64,000 bases of DNA. Source: Pegea sp. RAD2-039 (lineage: Eukaryota; Chordata; Thaliacea; Salpida; Salpidae). Position 1 is the stretch's first letter, and every line of letters begins with the position of its first letter. The notes below the pieces were generated by a model, which was given only the letters and a program-made list of their open reading frames with translations, ran no database searches and was not told the origin of the DNA. Location: assembly GCA_034620365.1 (NCBI GenBank), contig JAQGEQ010000338.1, forward strand, positions 62,001 through 126,000, given 5' to 3'. Of the stretch, positions 13,880-23,853 are shown in pieces. Position numbers and translations under genes: made by a program.

Positions 13880-14800
13880 TTAAAAAAAAAAATAAAAAAT
13901 GTGGAAATATTTAAATGAATCATTCTACATTTTTCTTTACTAAAGACAGTGTCATTTAGAGTTTAATTATCAAAGAATGACACAACATATGAAAGAAAAG
14001 AACAAGCTCATCGCATAGTTTTATATCATTAAATAGAATAAATCTTTTTATTAAATGCAACTGAAAGTATCAAATTTCTCAGTAATTCACATCCTTATAA
14101 TCAGAGACTGATAATATCGTAATAAATTAGGTGTTTTATATAACAACGTGTTTGCCTTGTGTTTGTGAGCTTATTTAAAATAATTGTTCATGAGTTTCAC
14201 GCAAATGTTAAACCATAAATATGTTTAAAACCATTTTCACTCCAACTTGATCCTTTAAAAGTAAGTATAATGTTTCAGGGAATTATGTTTTAGTGTTTCT
14301 TTGGGTTTGTGTCAGATTTGTTTTGTTTTTTGTTTCAAAAATAGTTTTATGTTTCTGAATAAAAGGTTTTTTTTTCGTTTTAAAAGTTTAATAGTTTTGA
14401 ATCAGTGATTTTTAACTGGTTAATATTTTCACTTTTATTAATTATTCATAATATGGCATTTAACTTTATCTATAAAAGCATTTTAAAATTTTTGAACCTA
14501 AACTGATTTTAATTCTTAATAAAATTATAATATTCAAAGTGATGAAATTGAAAACAAATAAAGTTATACATTCATTTTTATACTAAATTCAATAAAGAAA
14601 TGTGTTATTTCATTAAATTACAATTTTGTAAAAATATTACTAAACAATACTACATTAGTTATGTTTAAAAAGAAATTAAAATGTTTACACTTTGTAATGT
14701 CGACTTTTAAACAATAATAATTGAGCTATTAACAGATTATCTAAGGAGGCTGACTAAAAATATGAAATAAAAATGATTTCAAATCTTCGTAATCTTATGC
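13880..14800 (+). repeat. Large inverted repeat, inner left arm
   Basis: Reverse complement of parts of 27070-28680. Anchors are AATCATTCTACAT...GACAGTGTCATTTAGA, TATAACAACGTGTTTGCCTT with GTGTTTGTGAGC, and AGGCTGACTAAAAATATGAA at the inner end. The right arm is about 700 bases longer because of an internal duplication. No gene seen. Confidence 0.8.
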
Positions 14801-16290
14801 TGAGCTAAATTTGTTATAGATTACTATATGTATATTTCATAAAGATGACTTCATCAGCCTCTTATAGATCAACATGTCTTTTTGATTTATACATGAAATC
14901 GTTTATACCGTGTCAGCTTTACTGAGAACCAAATCAAGAATGTTGGATTAAATATTAAATTAAGAGGGTTTAATAATATCTTTACTAACATCTATAAGTG
15001 AAGAATAATTTGTATCATTGATATATAGTAGCGTTAGCTGATTAATACAAGCTTTATACATTCATCAAAAGTAAAATGACGACAATTACACAACAAACCT
15101 TTAGATTTTTGAAAAGAAGTATGTTAGTTATGATTTATTTATAACAGCGTCGCTTAAAAGTGATAAGCAACTGAATAATGAAGCCAATAAACTAAAATAA
15201 CATAAATTCTCGTTATTAAGCGTTTCAAATGGTTTGTAGTTCATTAGTGTAATTACTGTTTTGTATAAAATATTACGATATAATTTAAATTAATTATTTT
15301 TCTAGAGAAAGATATTGACACAAACATAATAAAAACACAAATGTTTAGAATTTGCAAATGAATAAAAAAATATACTTGTTTACTTTCTATAGTTTCTTTT
15401 AGAATTAAAAAAATACTGATTAAAATTAGCTAATAATGTCTTTTATTGATTTATAAAACCTTAAAAATATGAACAAATTGTTTTCAGATTATTTTTTTAA
15501 CTAAGCTTACAGTTTGGATAAAACTAAAAAAAGCTATTAAGCAAGTCTACAACATTCTTATCTATTGTCCTATCTAAACATGAAGAAAATTTGTTGTTAA
15601 AAAATAATTAAACAATTTTTCAAATCATTGAACTTGAAAACATTTTTTTGATTGTTTCAATATTGCATGTTCTCATAAGGAATACATTTAAGTGATTGTA
15701 AAATATAATTGCATAATTCTATTTATTTTCCAACCACAAGACGTCGCTACAATAGTTTATTTTTCATACTAAATAAAATTATAATTTTTGTATTCTTAGA
15801 TCTGTTAGATAAATAGGCTAGCTGATAGACTTTGAACCTGAAAGACTTTGTTTTTTAATATTTATAAAAGTTTTTATTCAAACTCATACAACTAGCTTCA
15901 TAAAAAAAGTAATTTTTTTATGTTTAGTTTTAAAGAATTACTTGAAAATTATTAATTAAAACGTATTTTGCACCTAGAAGTAAGATATAATCTTCTATAA
16001 GATTGATGTCAAAGAATTAAAAAAACGTCTCACAGTTTTTAGAAAATGAAACTAATAGAGAAAAATAAAAGTTAAAAAATACTTTCTTCCTGACAAATAC
16101 TAGATCAAAAGAATTTCATAAGACAGGGAACTAATTGTTGGAATTTGTCACTACTTTCCTCTGTTAGTGAACCTCCGCAGCAACATTTGTTAATTTGGAA
16201 ATCGACAATGTGTCGATTAACTTTATCAACAAATTGACGTTCTGGAAATATCTTATTTTAAACTCTCGTCATTAATATTAACTTTTGAAA
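14800..16290. other. AT-rich stretch without recognised gene
   Basis: No open frame of gene-like composition. A short stretch near 14845-14940 is less AT-rich but shows no domain. The sequence TGTTAGATAAATAGG near 15806 recurs near 43615, hinting at another old dispersed repeat. Confidence 0.5.
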
Positions 16291-16291
16291 A

Positions 16292-17950
16292 TATATTCAA
16301 TAACACAACGTATTTATTAAATTAGATATATCATATTTTCTTGTTCTAAACGGTGGTTTCTTTTCCAAATAAACTGAAGAGGAGAAAAGAGAAACTAGCT
16401 TCAAAAAAAGAGAGAAATTTTAACTGTTTTTTATTTTGCATTTCACTGTGTGTTGCTCGATTAGTTTCTTTGCGTCTCACTTTCTCTTACTTTATTTTTA
16501 GTATTATCACTCATAGCAAATCCTATATGGCCGTTTTCGGCCGAAGTTTTACAATAAAAATTTACCATTCGTAATTTTGTAATAAATTTATTATTTCAAT
16601 TAGTTGTTTTATAAAATTTGTTATTTCTAGTCTTCTATAAACTTTTTGTAAAAAATAAATTAATGTTTATTTTGCATTAAATTAAAAGCTATTTTTAAAA
16701 ACGAATAGAAACTAAATTTAATGATTTGTTTTTACAATACTTCACTACGTTTCGATTAAAAATATTCAGAATTCAAAAATATATTCAAAGCATCTCTCGA
16801 TCTTGTCTTTTGAAAATTTTTTGAAAATTATAATCTAAAAAAAAACAAGCACTAAAAAGCAAAAAAACAATAATAATTTAAAATTTTTGTCAAAGGAAAA
16901 CATTTTTAACAATTCTAAACAAACCAACCTTATAAAGGAGAATGTAATTATTAAAATTGACCTCTGTTTTGACAAATACTAGATCAAACGAGATGATAGT
17001 CAAAGAATTTTTTAGGAACATTTGACGTATTAGTTCTTGAAAACGCGCGAGATTTTGAAATAAACAATTTGTATATATATATTGATTAACAAAATTAAAT
17101 TAAAAGATTAGATAATTAACTTTATTTTATTTTTTCATTAATGCCATCGAAGAAAGTATCATCTTTGATTTGTTAATTTTTAATATTGGTTATTAGTGAT
17201 AATTTTATTTGAATTGTCTTATTTTCTTTTGTCATTTCATGTTATTTAAACTTTTTTCTATCAAATATATTTCGAAAGCTAGTAATAATAATTATTCAAT
17301 AATGACATCAACAAAACAGGGGGACTAATGCAACTTTATAAAGCTGAAATAAAATAAAGAAGAAGATAATGCAAAGATGTAGGAATAGTGACAATGATGA
17401 TGCTGATCACAAAAGATACCTTACAGCTAGAGATCACTGTTTTAATTGTAGAAAGAATAAGGAACAATCGATTGGAGACATAATCTACTCTTCATCAATC
17501 CTCAACTTGTACAATAAATGATGAAACAATTTTGATGTGATGACGTCACACACTTACTTGTTGGATGTTGCTATGAGAAAGGAAATTAAGAAGATCTTGA
17601 AAAGATCAAAATATTGAGAAAAGACATTGACGTGTGATGATGACGTCACAAGATGATGATGACTTCATTTTAATATTTTGTCAAAATCTTTGAGTAAAAA
17701 GGTGTTTGCGATTTGAGACGTCACCAAACCACTGGTAACGTCATCATCAATATTCAACCACAAACTCACAAACTGATCATGACGTCATCAGCATCATGTA
17801 CTCAACCCACTCTGAAAGTAATGATGACGTCACTAAATTTGGTTTTTACTATGAAGTCACCTGATCTTTATTTTCTGAGAAAATCATTTGTGGAAATGAA
17901 GTCCTTTGATTTCTTGATATGGTTGCTTGTAGTGTAGTCATCAACTCTTC
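16292..17950 (+). repeat. 1.65-kb repeat, left copy (direct repeat of 32858-34515)
   Basis: Begins at TTCAATAACACAACGTATTT and aligns almost without breaks to 32858-34515, ending where TTGTAGTG is followed by divergent sequence. A short frame at its start (16353-16574, 73 codons) is kept open in both copies, but with as many amino-acid as silent changes, so it is probably not a functional gene. The 3' half carries the TGACGTCA cluster. No transposase or terminal inverted repeat is visible in it. Confidence 0.85.
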
Positions 17951-18009
17951 CACTGGCGAGTTCGTTGTTGCTTTCAACATTGTTTAACTACATGATGCTG
18001 ATGACGTCA
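17541..18009. promoter_or_regulatory. Cluster of five TGACGTCA octamers, left copy
   Basis: Perfect octamers start at 17541, 17641, 17780, 17825 and 18002, with a further imperfect site near 17718. They are the homologues of the sites at 34107-34391 in the second copy of the 1.65-kb repeat. Retention of the exact palindrome in both diverged copies is noteworthy. Confidence 0.7.
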
Positions 18010-18072
18010 TGATAAGTTTGTGAGTTGGACGTTTATGATTTTATATTGATGATGACGCAACCAGTGGTTTTG
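17725..18072. repeat. Small inverted repeat inside the left CRE-rich copy
   Basis: Sequence 17725-17805 (CACTGGTAACGTCATCATCA through ATGACGTCATCAGCATCATG) recurs as reverse complement at 17990-18072. The arms are about 80 bases with a spacer of about 185 bases. It mirrors on a small scale the larger palindrome formed by the right copy, so this repeat family seems prone to form inverted duplications. Confidence 0.7.
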
Positions 18073-18109
18073 TGGCAACACCAAATTACAAACAATTTAA
18101 TGGTCAAAG

Positions 18110-18330
18110 CAGGAAAGTTCAGATGAAAGCAGGAGAGATATTTAAAGTATTTTATTACCGGATCTTCACCAGAGCAAATTTTATTGCAGGATTGGCAACT
18201 GCCATTGCAATCTTGCTTTGATGAAGTTTGTTTGTCAGAATTTTTCTTTATGTTCGATCGTTAGGTCTTGGTAGTTTTATGTGTATCCACCATAGTTTTA
18301 TAGAATATTTTTACTTTCACCAACCACAAT
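18110..18330 (-). mobile_element. Antisense LINE fragment covering the start of ORF1
   Basis: The reverse complement matches about 22778-22985 of the main LINE, including ACTATGGTGGATACA, TTGCAATGGCAGTTGCCAAT and GGTGAAGATC, that is the start codon region through the first cysteines. Divergence is higher than between recent copies and the start codon is lost. It directly abuts the end of the left CRE-rich repeat. Confidence 0.75.
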
Positions 18331-18863
18331 ATATAATAGATATATAATACACAAATCACTTCCTAGAAATAACTTTATCTCAACGTATAAGTACTTAATC
18401 AAATAAAATATTGTTATGTTACATCATCTGATCATCTGATGCAAAAACGCATTCTGAAATGACACAAGTAGTCACATAGATCAATTTTTCCACAGAATTT
18501 GGTTAATTGTTAATTATCTGTTAAACTTAAGCAGATTAAAAAGATCTGCAGAATTTCATGAAAGCACCATAAAAAATTATAAAACTTTTGAAAAAGTAAG
18601 AATTTATTATCTTAGAGATTGAAAAAAAATTACTGAAGTAAAAATGACAGATTCAAAAGCTTACAACAGGAATAAAATATATTACAAGTTTAGTTGAAAA
18701 ATTACAATTAAAGTAAAAAATAAATTTTTATGTTTTTTCAAATTGTTATTAAATAATACATATTTTCATTTTTTTTAGTTTTCAAACATTATTAAATATG
18801 AAGAAGTATATAAGTAAGCAGAAACTATCATAAGATAAAAGTTTAAACAGATAATTTTAGTTA

Positions 18864-19013
18864 CTAAAATGATAAACGTTTACGTTTTAAAGCTAACGAA
18901 CGCCTGATATTCTTTAAGATCCCGAAAATATTTGTCTTAATCCTTTTTACAGCTTTTTCAGCCAATGATTTTTTGAAAAGCAACAACAAACTGATGACAT
19001 CTTTCGATGACAT
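18864..19013 (-). CDS. Unrecognised 49-residue basic ORF
   Basis: ATG at 19013 to TAG at 18864. The peptide starts MSSKDVISLLLLFKKSLAEK and is a Leu/Lys-rich amphipathic helix ending in KRKRLSF. It lies just downstream, on the same strand, of a decayed zinc-finger relic. Composition looks more gene-like than the AT-rich flanks, but there is no recognised domain and no splice evidence. It could be an exon, part of a dead gene, or chance. Confidence 0.2.
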   Translation of the reverse strand: MSSKDVISLLLLFKKSLAEKAVKRIKTNIFGILKNIRRSLALKRKRLSF

Positions 19014-19129
19014 AATTCTTTCTTTCGGTCTCGTTTATGTTTCCTACTTTATTAGGTATTACATTACAAATTTTTGCAATCTTTTAAACTAAGCTTTTTA
19101 TTTCTTTTGTAATAACCTTCTTTAAATAT

Positions 19130-19385
19130 TCCTAATTATCGTCTGTATGAGTTCTTTCATGAGAAATAAGACTGAAATTTAAAATAAAAATTTTCCACAA
19201 ACATTTGAACAGTTAGTTGTCTTTAAGTGTTCTTTCATGAGTTAAAAGTTAAAGTTTAAAATTTTTTATAATTAAATTATTAGTGAATATTCTTCCACAT
19301 AGTAAATTTATATGTCTTCTTACCAGTATGATTTCTTTCAAATAGACTAAACTTTCCCCAAATAAAACAATCATTTGTTTTCGAA
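19130..19385 (-). pseudogene. Decayed C2H2 zinc-finger array
   Basis: The minus strand retains the skeleton of about three C2H2 fingers. Recognisable pieces are LISHERTHT near 19139-19175, a second TTTCATGA-type His region near 19235, and an HTGKK linker near 19322-19350 preceded by GKFSLFERNH. The spacing of about 84-95 bases between HERTHT-like pieces matches tandem fingers, but most cysteines are lost and the frames are broken. It resembles the fingers of the intact gene at 39981-40682, suggesting a related dead copy. Confidence 0.6.
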
Positions 19386-20617
19386 ACGAGATATTTTTAT
19401 TCTAATCTAACTAGTTTTGTCAAATATTGGTGACAGCTATAACAGATAATTTTGTTTATAACAATGTAATTGTTGATATGTTAAAAAGTGTGTTTGTAAT
19501 TTAACAAAAAAAATTAAACATTATTTTATTTTAAACCTAAGAGCAATTCTTATAAAAATGAGAATTTTCAAGAATATAAGACTTACTTTATCAAAATATA
19601 TAGAATAAAGTTAAAAATCAAAGTTTTCTGAAAAAGAGTTGTTTAATAGACTTCTTAAAAATTGATTTTTACTCATTATAAGTAGTTGTATGACAGTTTT
19701 GTTATGATTGCATATATTTCAAAATTTTAATATCATAAATAGCTTTTCAAAGTTTTCTTTTTATAATTAATTGGTTTTACATTGAAATCCAAAACATACT
19801 TTGATGGAAAAAAATAATTATAGACAATTTACGATAGAAATGCTTTTGTGTTAGATAGATCAACGCATAGATCATCTAAGTGATCATTCAAAGTTTACAA
19901 AGATTTATTTCTGAAACAAAAATGACAAAAACAACTCAAACTATAGAAAAATATGAAAAAAATTTTAAATACATTTATATATGAACTTTTATTTTCTAAT
20001 CTTCTCATATTATAAAAAAAAATCTTATAAAAACTTTCTTAAAATAAAATCTTTACAATTAAAAATCAAAACAAATAATTTTCTATAAGATAAATTATAA
20101 CATGAAAGTAAAAAAACCAAGTATGTTGAAAACTTATGAAGATTTTTGTTTAGGGGATATTTTGAACAGTAAAAAGGAAAATAAACAGAAAGTTGTTTAT
20201 TTCTTAAAACCTTTAGTAATGAAAAGATTACATAATTAATTTCTGATTACGAAAGATCAAACAAAATTATCGATTATTTTTTTTTAATTTGAAAGAAATT
20301 TTTTTGGGATAAAACTATTATTAAATTATAAATTGTTTTACCAAAATAATGTATAATTACTTACTATTTAAACATTGTGTTAACTCTTTATAAAAGTATT
20401 GTATTATATAAATTTTTTTGATTAAGATTTTCAAATTTAGTTCTGAAATATATTTAAAGTGGAACGTTATTATCTTCTTGTTTAGTTAATTCTTACTTAA
20501 TTAAATTCAGCCATGAGAAAATTAAGACTAAAAATAATTATTGCCAAGGTACTTTCCATTTTCAGTCATGGCATTATAGAAATATATTAGACAATCATAA
20601 CATAATTATAATCATTA

Positions 20618-20839
20618 TTAGTAATTCCACTTAACTAAAAACAAAAAAGTATGTATCTGAGGGATAACTGAAGACATGTAACTAGAAGATAATGTGGATT
20701 TAATGATTTGCAAAACAGGTTCTATCATATAATGGAAAGATCTTTTAATGGAATAAGGAGAAGATGTTTCAGGCTTACTGGTTAATTTACTCATGATGTT
20801 GTGAATGGCAGTGAAAATACTAAATTCAGCAGAACAAAA
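20618..20839 (-). CDS. Unrecognised coding-like segment (58-residue ORF from ATG at 20794)
   Basis: The minus strand is open from 20839 to a TAA at 20618. From the first ATG (20794) it reads MSKLTSKPETSSPYSIKRSF and continues with a mixed, non-repetitive composition to 58 residues; the 15 codons before that ATG are also open. A second open stretch follows downstream (to about 20537), ending in TENGKYLGNNYF and a stop. The segment is richer in G/C than its surroundings and not part of any repeat I could match. It may be one or two exons of a small gene antisense to and just upstream of the chromoshadow gene. No family recognised; splice sites not settled. Confidence 0.3.
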   Translation of the reverse strand, partial: FCSAEFSIFTAIHNIMSKLTSKPETSSPYSIKRSFHYMIEPVLQIIKSTLSSSYMSSVIPQIHTFLFLVKWNY

Positions 20840-21239
20840 TTATCCTAAAAATATATTTTTGTAATTTAGGAATAAAGAATATTCATTCGCTACCTTAATA
20901 AAAAATTTAAAGTTTTGTTTAAAAAGTTTAAAGAGAAGAAATATTCTGAATTTTGACATTCGATTATTTTTTTTTCTATATTAACAATTAAGTATTTTTA
21001 TTTGCAAAAAAATAGTAAAGTGAAAAATTTGATATGTTTATATAAACATTCATAAATATATAATTTAAACTTGTAAAAAACATTTTTTATGCATTTTGTT
21101 TTGATAATAAAAGGCCATATTTGTACAAATAGTATTAGTTGGTTAAGTTTATTAAATATTTATGTCACAACTAGTGTTCTATAAAATTTTCATGAAGCTT
21201 TTAATATTTGGTTACTTTCTACAAATTTAACTATTTATT

Positions 21240-22011
21240 ATGAGAAACTTAAGGCCAAGGACTTTATTTTTGAAGGTATATTTTATTTTAATATAGTTTT
21301 TTAATTTTTCTAGTCTAATTAATTTTAAGATGAAAAATAATATTTGATTCTTTTTAATAAATTATAAAATATTCACAAATCATAAGTTTTAGAATTATAT
21401 TTTTCAATATTTAATTTTAATAGTTTTTATATTACTTTGTATATAATTGTTATTATTTAAATATATTACATTTAGTTTGCAGCTAACACTTCAAAAAAAG
21501 AACATTCATCTAAGAAGTTGAAAAAAGCTAAAAAAGAAAAATTCTCAGAATCTAATTCAGGCAAACTTTCTGAAAAAACAAAAAAGATAAATAAAAAGTA
21601 AAAATTGAGAATATATTATAAATAATTGATATATTCTAGATTTTAAATGATGGATCTACCATTGTTCCTTTTTATAAAATGAAATCATATTTACTAAACT
21701 TGTTACAGATCTCTAAAATCTGTCCTTGATGAAGCTGAGTTTATAGTTTATGAGCCAGGTGAAAATGGGAGAGTTTTTCCTGAAAATCTTTCAGTTAAGC
21801 AGATTGAATCTATGGTTGGGGATAAGAATACAATCACTGATATGCTATTTTCTTGGTTTGTTATTGTTTTTACAAATTTTAAATCTAATTTTTTTACATA
21901 ATCTTCAGCAATGAATCAAATGGTTTGTATATAGTTCCAATCAAAGAAGCAAAGTTGTTTTTTCCTGATTTAGTCATCAAATATTATGAAGAAAGACTTT
22001 GTTTTGGTTAG
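21240..22011 (+). CDS. HP1-like chromoshadow-domain protein, four exons (N-terminus uncertain)
   Basis: Proposed exons are 21240-21275, 21476-21597, 21709-21855 and 21909-22011. All introns begin GT and end AG, the frame stays open across the joins, and the model gives 135 residues. After a short start the protein has a Lys/Ser-rich stretch (about residues 15-53) like an HP1 hinge, then about 80 residues resembling a chromoshadow domain. The diagnostic end reads IVPIKEAKLFFPDLVIKYYE followed by ERL, to be compared with the VPAKEA...VISFYEERL pattern of HP1/CBX1/3/5. That domain dimerises HP1 and binds PxVxL partners in heterochromatin. The Trp of the family's ERLTW tail is Phe here. An AATAAA lies 60 bases past the stop (22071-22076). 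No chromodomain was found upstream. Exon 1 could instead be the end of a longer exon read in another frame (using acceptor CAG at 21482), so the true N-terminus may lie further left. The domain call is firm; the first exon is a guess. Confidence 0.75.
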
Positions 22012-22070
22012 AGCTTTTAAAAATGCTCTATTTAGTAGCAACAAAATCATGGTTAAGAATTGATTTTTGA

Positions 22071-22076
22071 AATAAA
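22071..22076 (+). promoter_or_regulatory. Probable polyadenylation signal of the chromoshadow gene
   Basis: A canonical AATAAA hexamer lies 60 bases after the TAG stop at 22009-22011. In such AT-rich DNA the hexamer also occurs by chance, so position is the main support. Confidence 0.4.
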
Positions 22077-22189
22077 ATTAGTTAACAAAACATGCAGAAA
22101 AAATGATGTAACAAAAAAGAGTGGAAACTTTGTTATTATTTTTATTTTTAATTACACAAGTTAACTGATGCTTTAATTATATTTATTTC

Positions 22190-22245
22190 TTTATTTATTG
22201 CAATAAACGCAAAGGAGGCTTCATAAAAAGAGCACCTCTCCTTAA
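22190..22245 (-). mobile_element. Antisense 3' end of a related LINE
   Basis: Reverse-complement reading gives GAGAGGTGCTCTTTTT, a CCTCCTTTGCG stretch, TTTATTGCAATAAATAAAGA and a TAAA-like tail, matching 26896-26955 of the main element. Homology is clear only over the last 55-60 bases. It lies about 550 bases upstream of the main LINE in the opposite orientation, between the chromoshadow gene and the element. Confidence 0.7.
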
Positions 22246-22297
22246 ACTACATTCTGAAAAATAACATTTTTATACGAGATTTGTAGATGCAAAACTC

Positions 22298-22375
22298 CTA
22301 ATTTGAAGATGGAATTGGAGCCGGAATAGGCTGTTCATCATTGTATTCAGTGTCATTCTGGTAGCTTTTGCAATG
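22298..22375 (-). CDS. Putative small terminal exon with Pro-rich tail
   Basis: After an acceptor-like TGCTCTAATCTAG, 26 codons read HCKSYQNDTEYNDEQPIPAP and end IPSSN then TAG. The acidic then Pro-rich tail looks like a protein C-terminus. It lies immediately upstream (in minus-strand terms) of a LINE 3'-end fragment, so it could also be the end of a related element. Unrecognised and weakly supported. Confidence 0.22.
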   Translation of the reverse strand, partial: HCKSYQNDTEYNDEQPIPAPIPSSN

Positions 22376-22803
22376 CTAGATTAGAGCAATTAATCTTTGA
22401 TTAGAAATTCGAAAACTTGTTTCGAAACATTATGCTAATATTTTTGAGTAAGGTTTCTGAATAAGGTTATAGGTTATCAGAATAACAAATTTATTCTGAT
22501 ATTACTTTTAAGCTTTGATAAAACTGTTTTCAGTAAATTATTTGTATATTTTTTGTGATTATATCTGGATTAGAAATCAATTTGGACTTTTTATCATCTT
22601 CAATTTCTATATACTCTATTTGAATAACTGCTAATAAGTTGTGATTAACTTTTGTGGTGTATTTATTTATATATTTACTTATTATTATTTATTATATATT
22701 ATTAACTTGGTATATTTGTTTATATATTTATTTACATACATATCACATACATTTATCTGACTTATAAATTTTATACTTTGGTGGGTGTTACTAAAAATCT
22801 ATC

Positions 22804-23797
22804 ATGGAAACTATGGTAGATACAAATGGCAGGACCTTGTGGTCAAAAGCTCCAAAAAACCCAAGCAAACCAAGTTCTTCAAAACAAGCTTGCAATGGCA
22901 ATTGCCAAGCTTGTAACAAAACTTGCTTTGGTGAAGATCTGGCAATAGATTGCATCAAATGCCTCTCTAGGTTTCACCTTACTTGTAGTGATGTGAGTAA
23001 AAAATTTTATGATATATTTGAAAATAATAAAATGCAGCAAGTGGGATTTTGTTGGTCCTGCATTAAATGTATATCTATGGACAAAACAACTACCTCGTCT
23101 AACACTAATAAAAGCCTATTGTCCAACATCAGCAACAACATATCCACTGAATTGGCCAAATTTAAATCCGAAATTGGCAACGATGTTGCCAAAATCAATG
23201 AAAAGATTTCTATCTTATCCAAATCTATGGATGAACTGGATGCCTCCACAAAGAAGCCTCTCACATGGGCCTCAGTTGTTGGTAATTCTGGATCCTAAAA
23301 AATACTAGCGTGGTGCAACTTCTTGCCAAGAAGGTTACTGACACGCACAAAAAACTTACTCTGGACCGGGAGGATAGAGAAAACAATGTCATCTCTTTGG
23401 TGTCTCTGAGACTGATAGAGACGATGACATCAAGACTTTTAATCAAATGTGCACTCAAAGCCTTGGTTTTGTGGACGCTTCAAAAGTTTCAATAACCAGA
23501 CTCGGGGCAAAAAGATCAAATCATAAAAGACCGTTAAAAGTGTCCTTTCAGGAAAGATGGGACAAACGTAAGTTTCTTGCTAAGCTGTATAAGCTTAAGC
23601 AGGACGAAAAGTTCCAGGGCGTCAGAGTAGCATATGATATGTGTGAAGATGATCGCTTAGAAAATAAGCGTCTTCTAAACGAGGCGTACAGCCGAAATCA
23701 GAAAGAGCAACCAACTGATTTCAAATACAAAGTTCGAGGTTCACCATGGGCTTTAAAGATTGTGAAGGTCTTTTCAAAAAACGGAAGTGCAAAATAA
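22804..23797 (+). pseudogene. LINE ORF1 (PHD-like finger plus RNA-binding region), frameshifted
   Basis: The first frame (164 residues) starts at the ATG at 22804. Cysteines and histidine at C34, C37, C50, C53, H58, C61, C83 and C86 fit a C4HC3 PHD-like pattern, followed by a polar coiled region. A TAA at 23296-23298 ends it. The text resumes in another frame (KKVTDTHKKLTLDREDRENN), shifts again near 23400, and ends at 23797 with a basic region (LGFVDASKV..., KFLAKLYKLKQ). ORF1 proteins of this group bind the element RNA. At least two frameshifts break it. Confidence 0.85.
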
Positions 23798-23853
23798 CCA
23801 CTGGAACCACATCATCCTTATTCAACCTCTCTTCGCACAAAATTATTAATACT

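Noticed and set aside
17713..17937. 74-codon frame and its partner at 34216-34560
   Set aside because: Both are read through the TGACGTCA-rich repeat (MMTS residues come from ATGATGACGTCA). They are conserved only because the DNA repeat is conserved.
18890..19060. THAP-like reading (IFFKIPK) on the plus strand
   Set aside because: The essential C2CH cysteines and histidine are absent; the minus-strand frame in the same place is at least as gene-like.
23007..23458. Minus-strand frames of 85 and 65 codons opposite LINE ORF1
   Set aside because: They are antisense shadows of the LINE coding sequence, with no domain.
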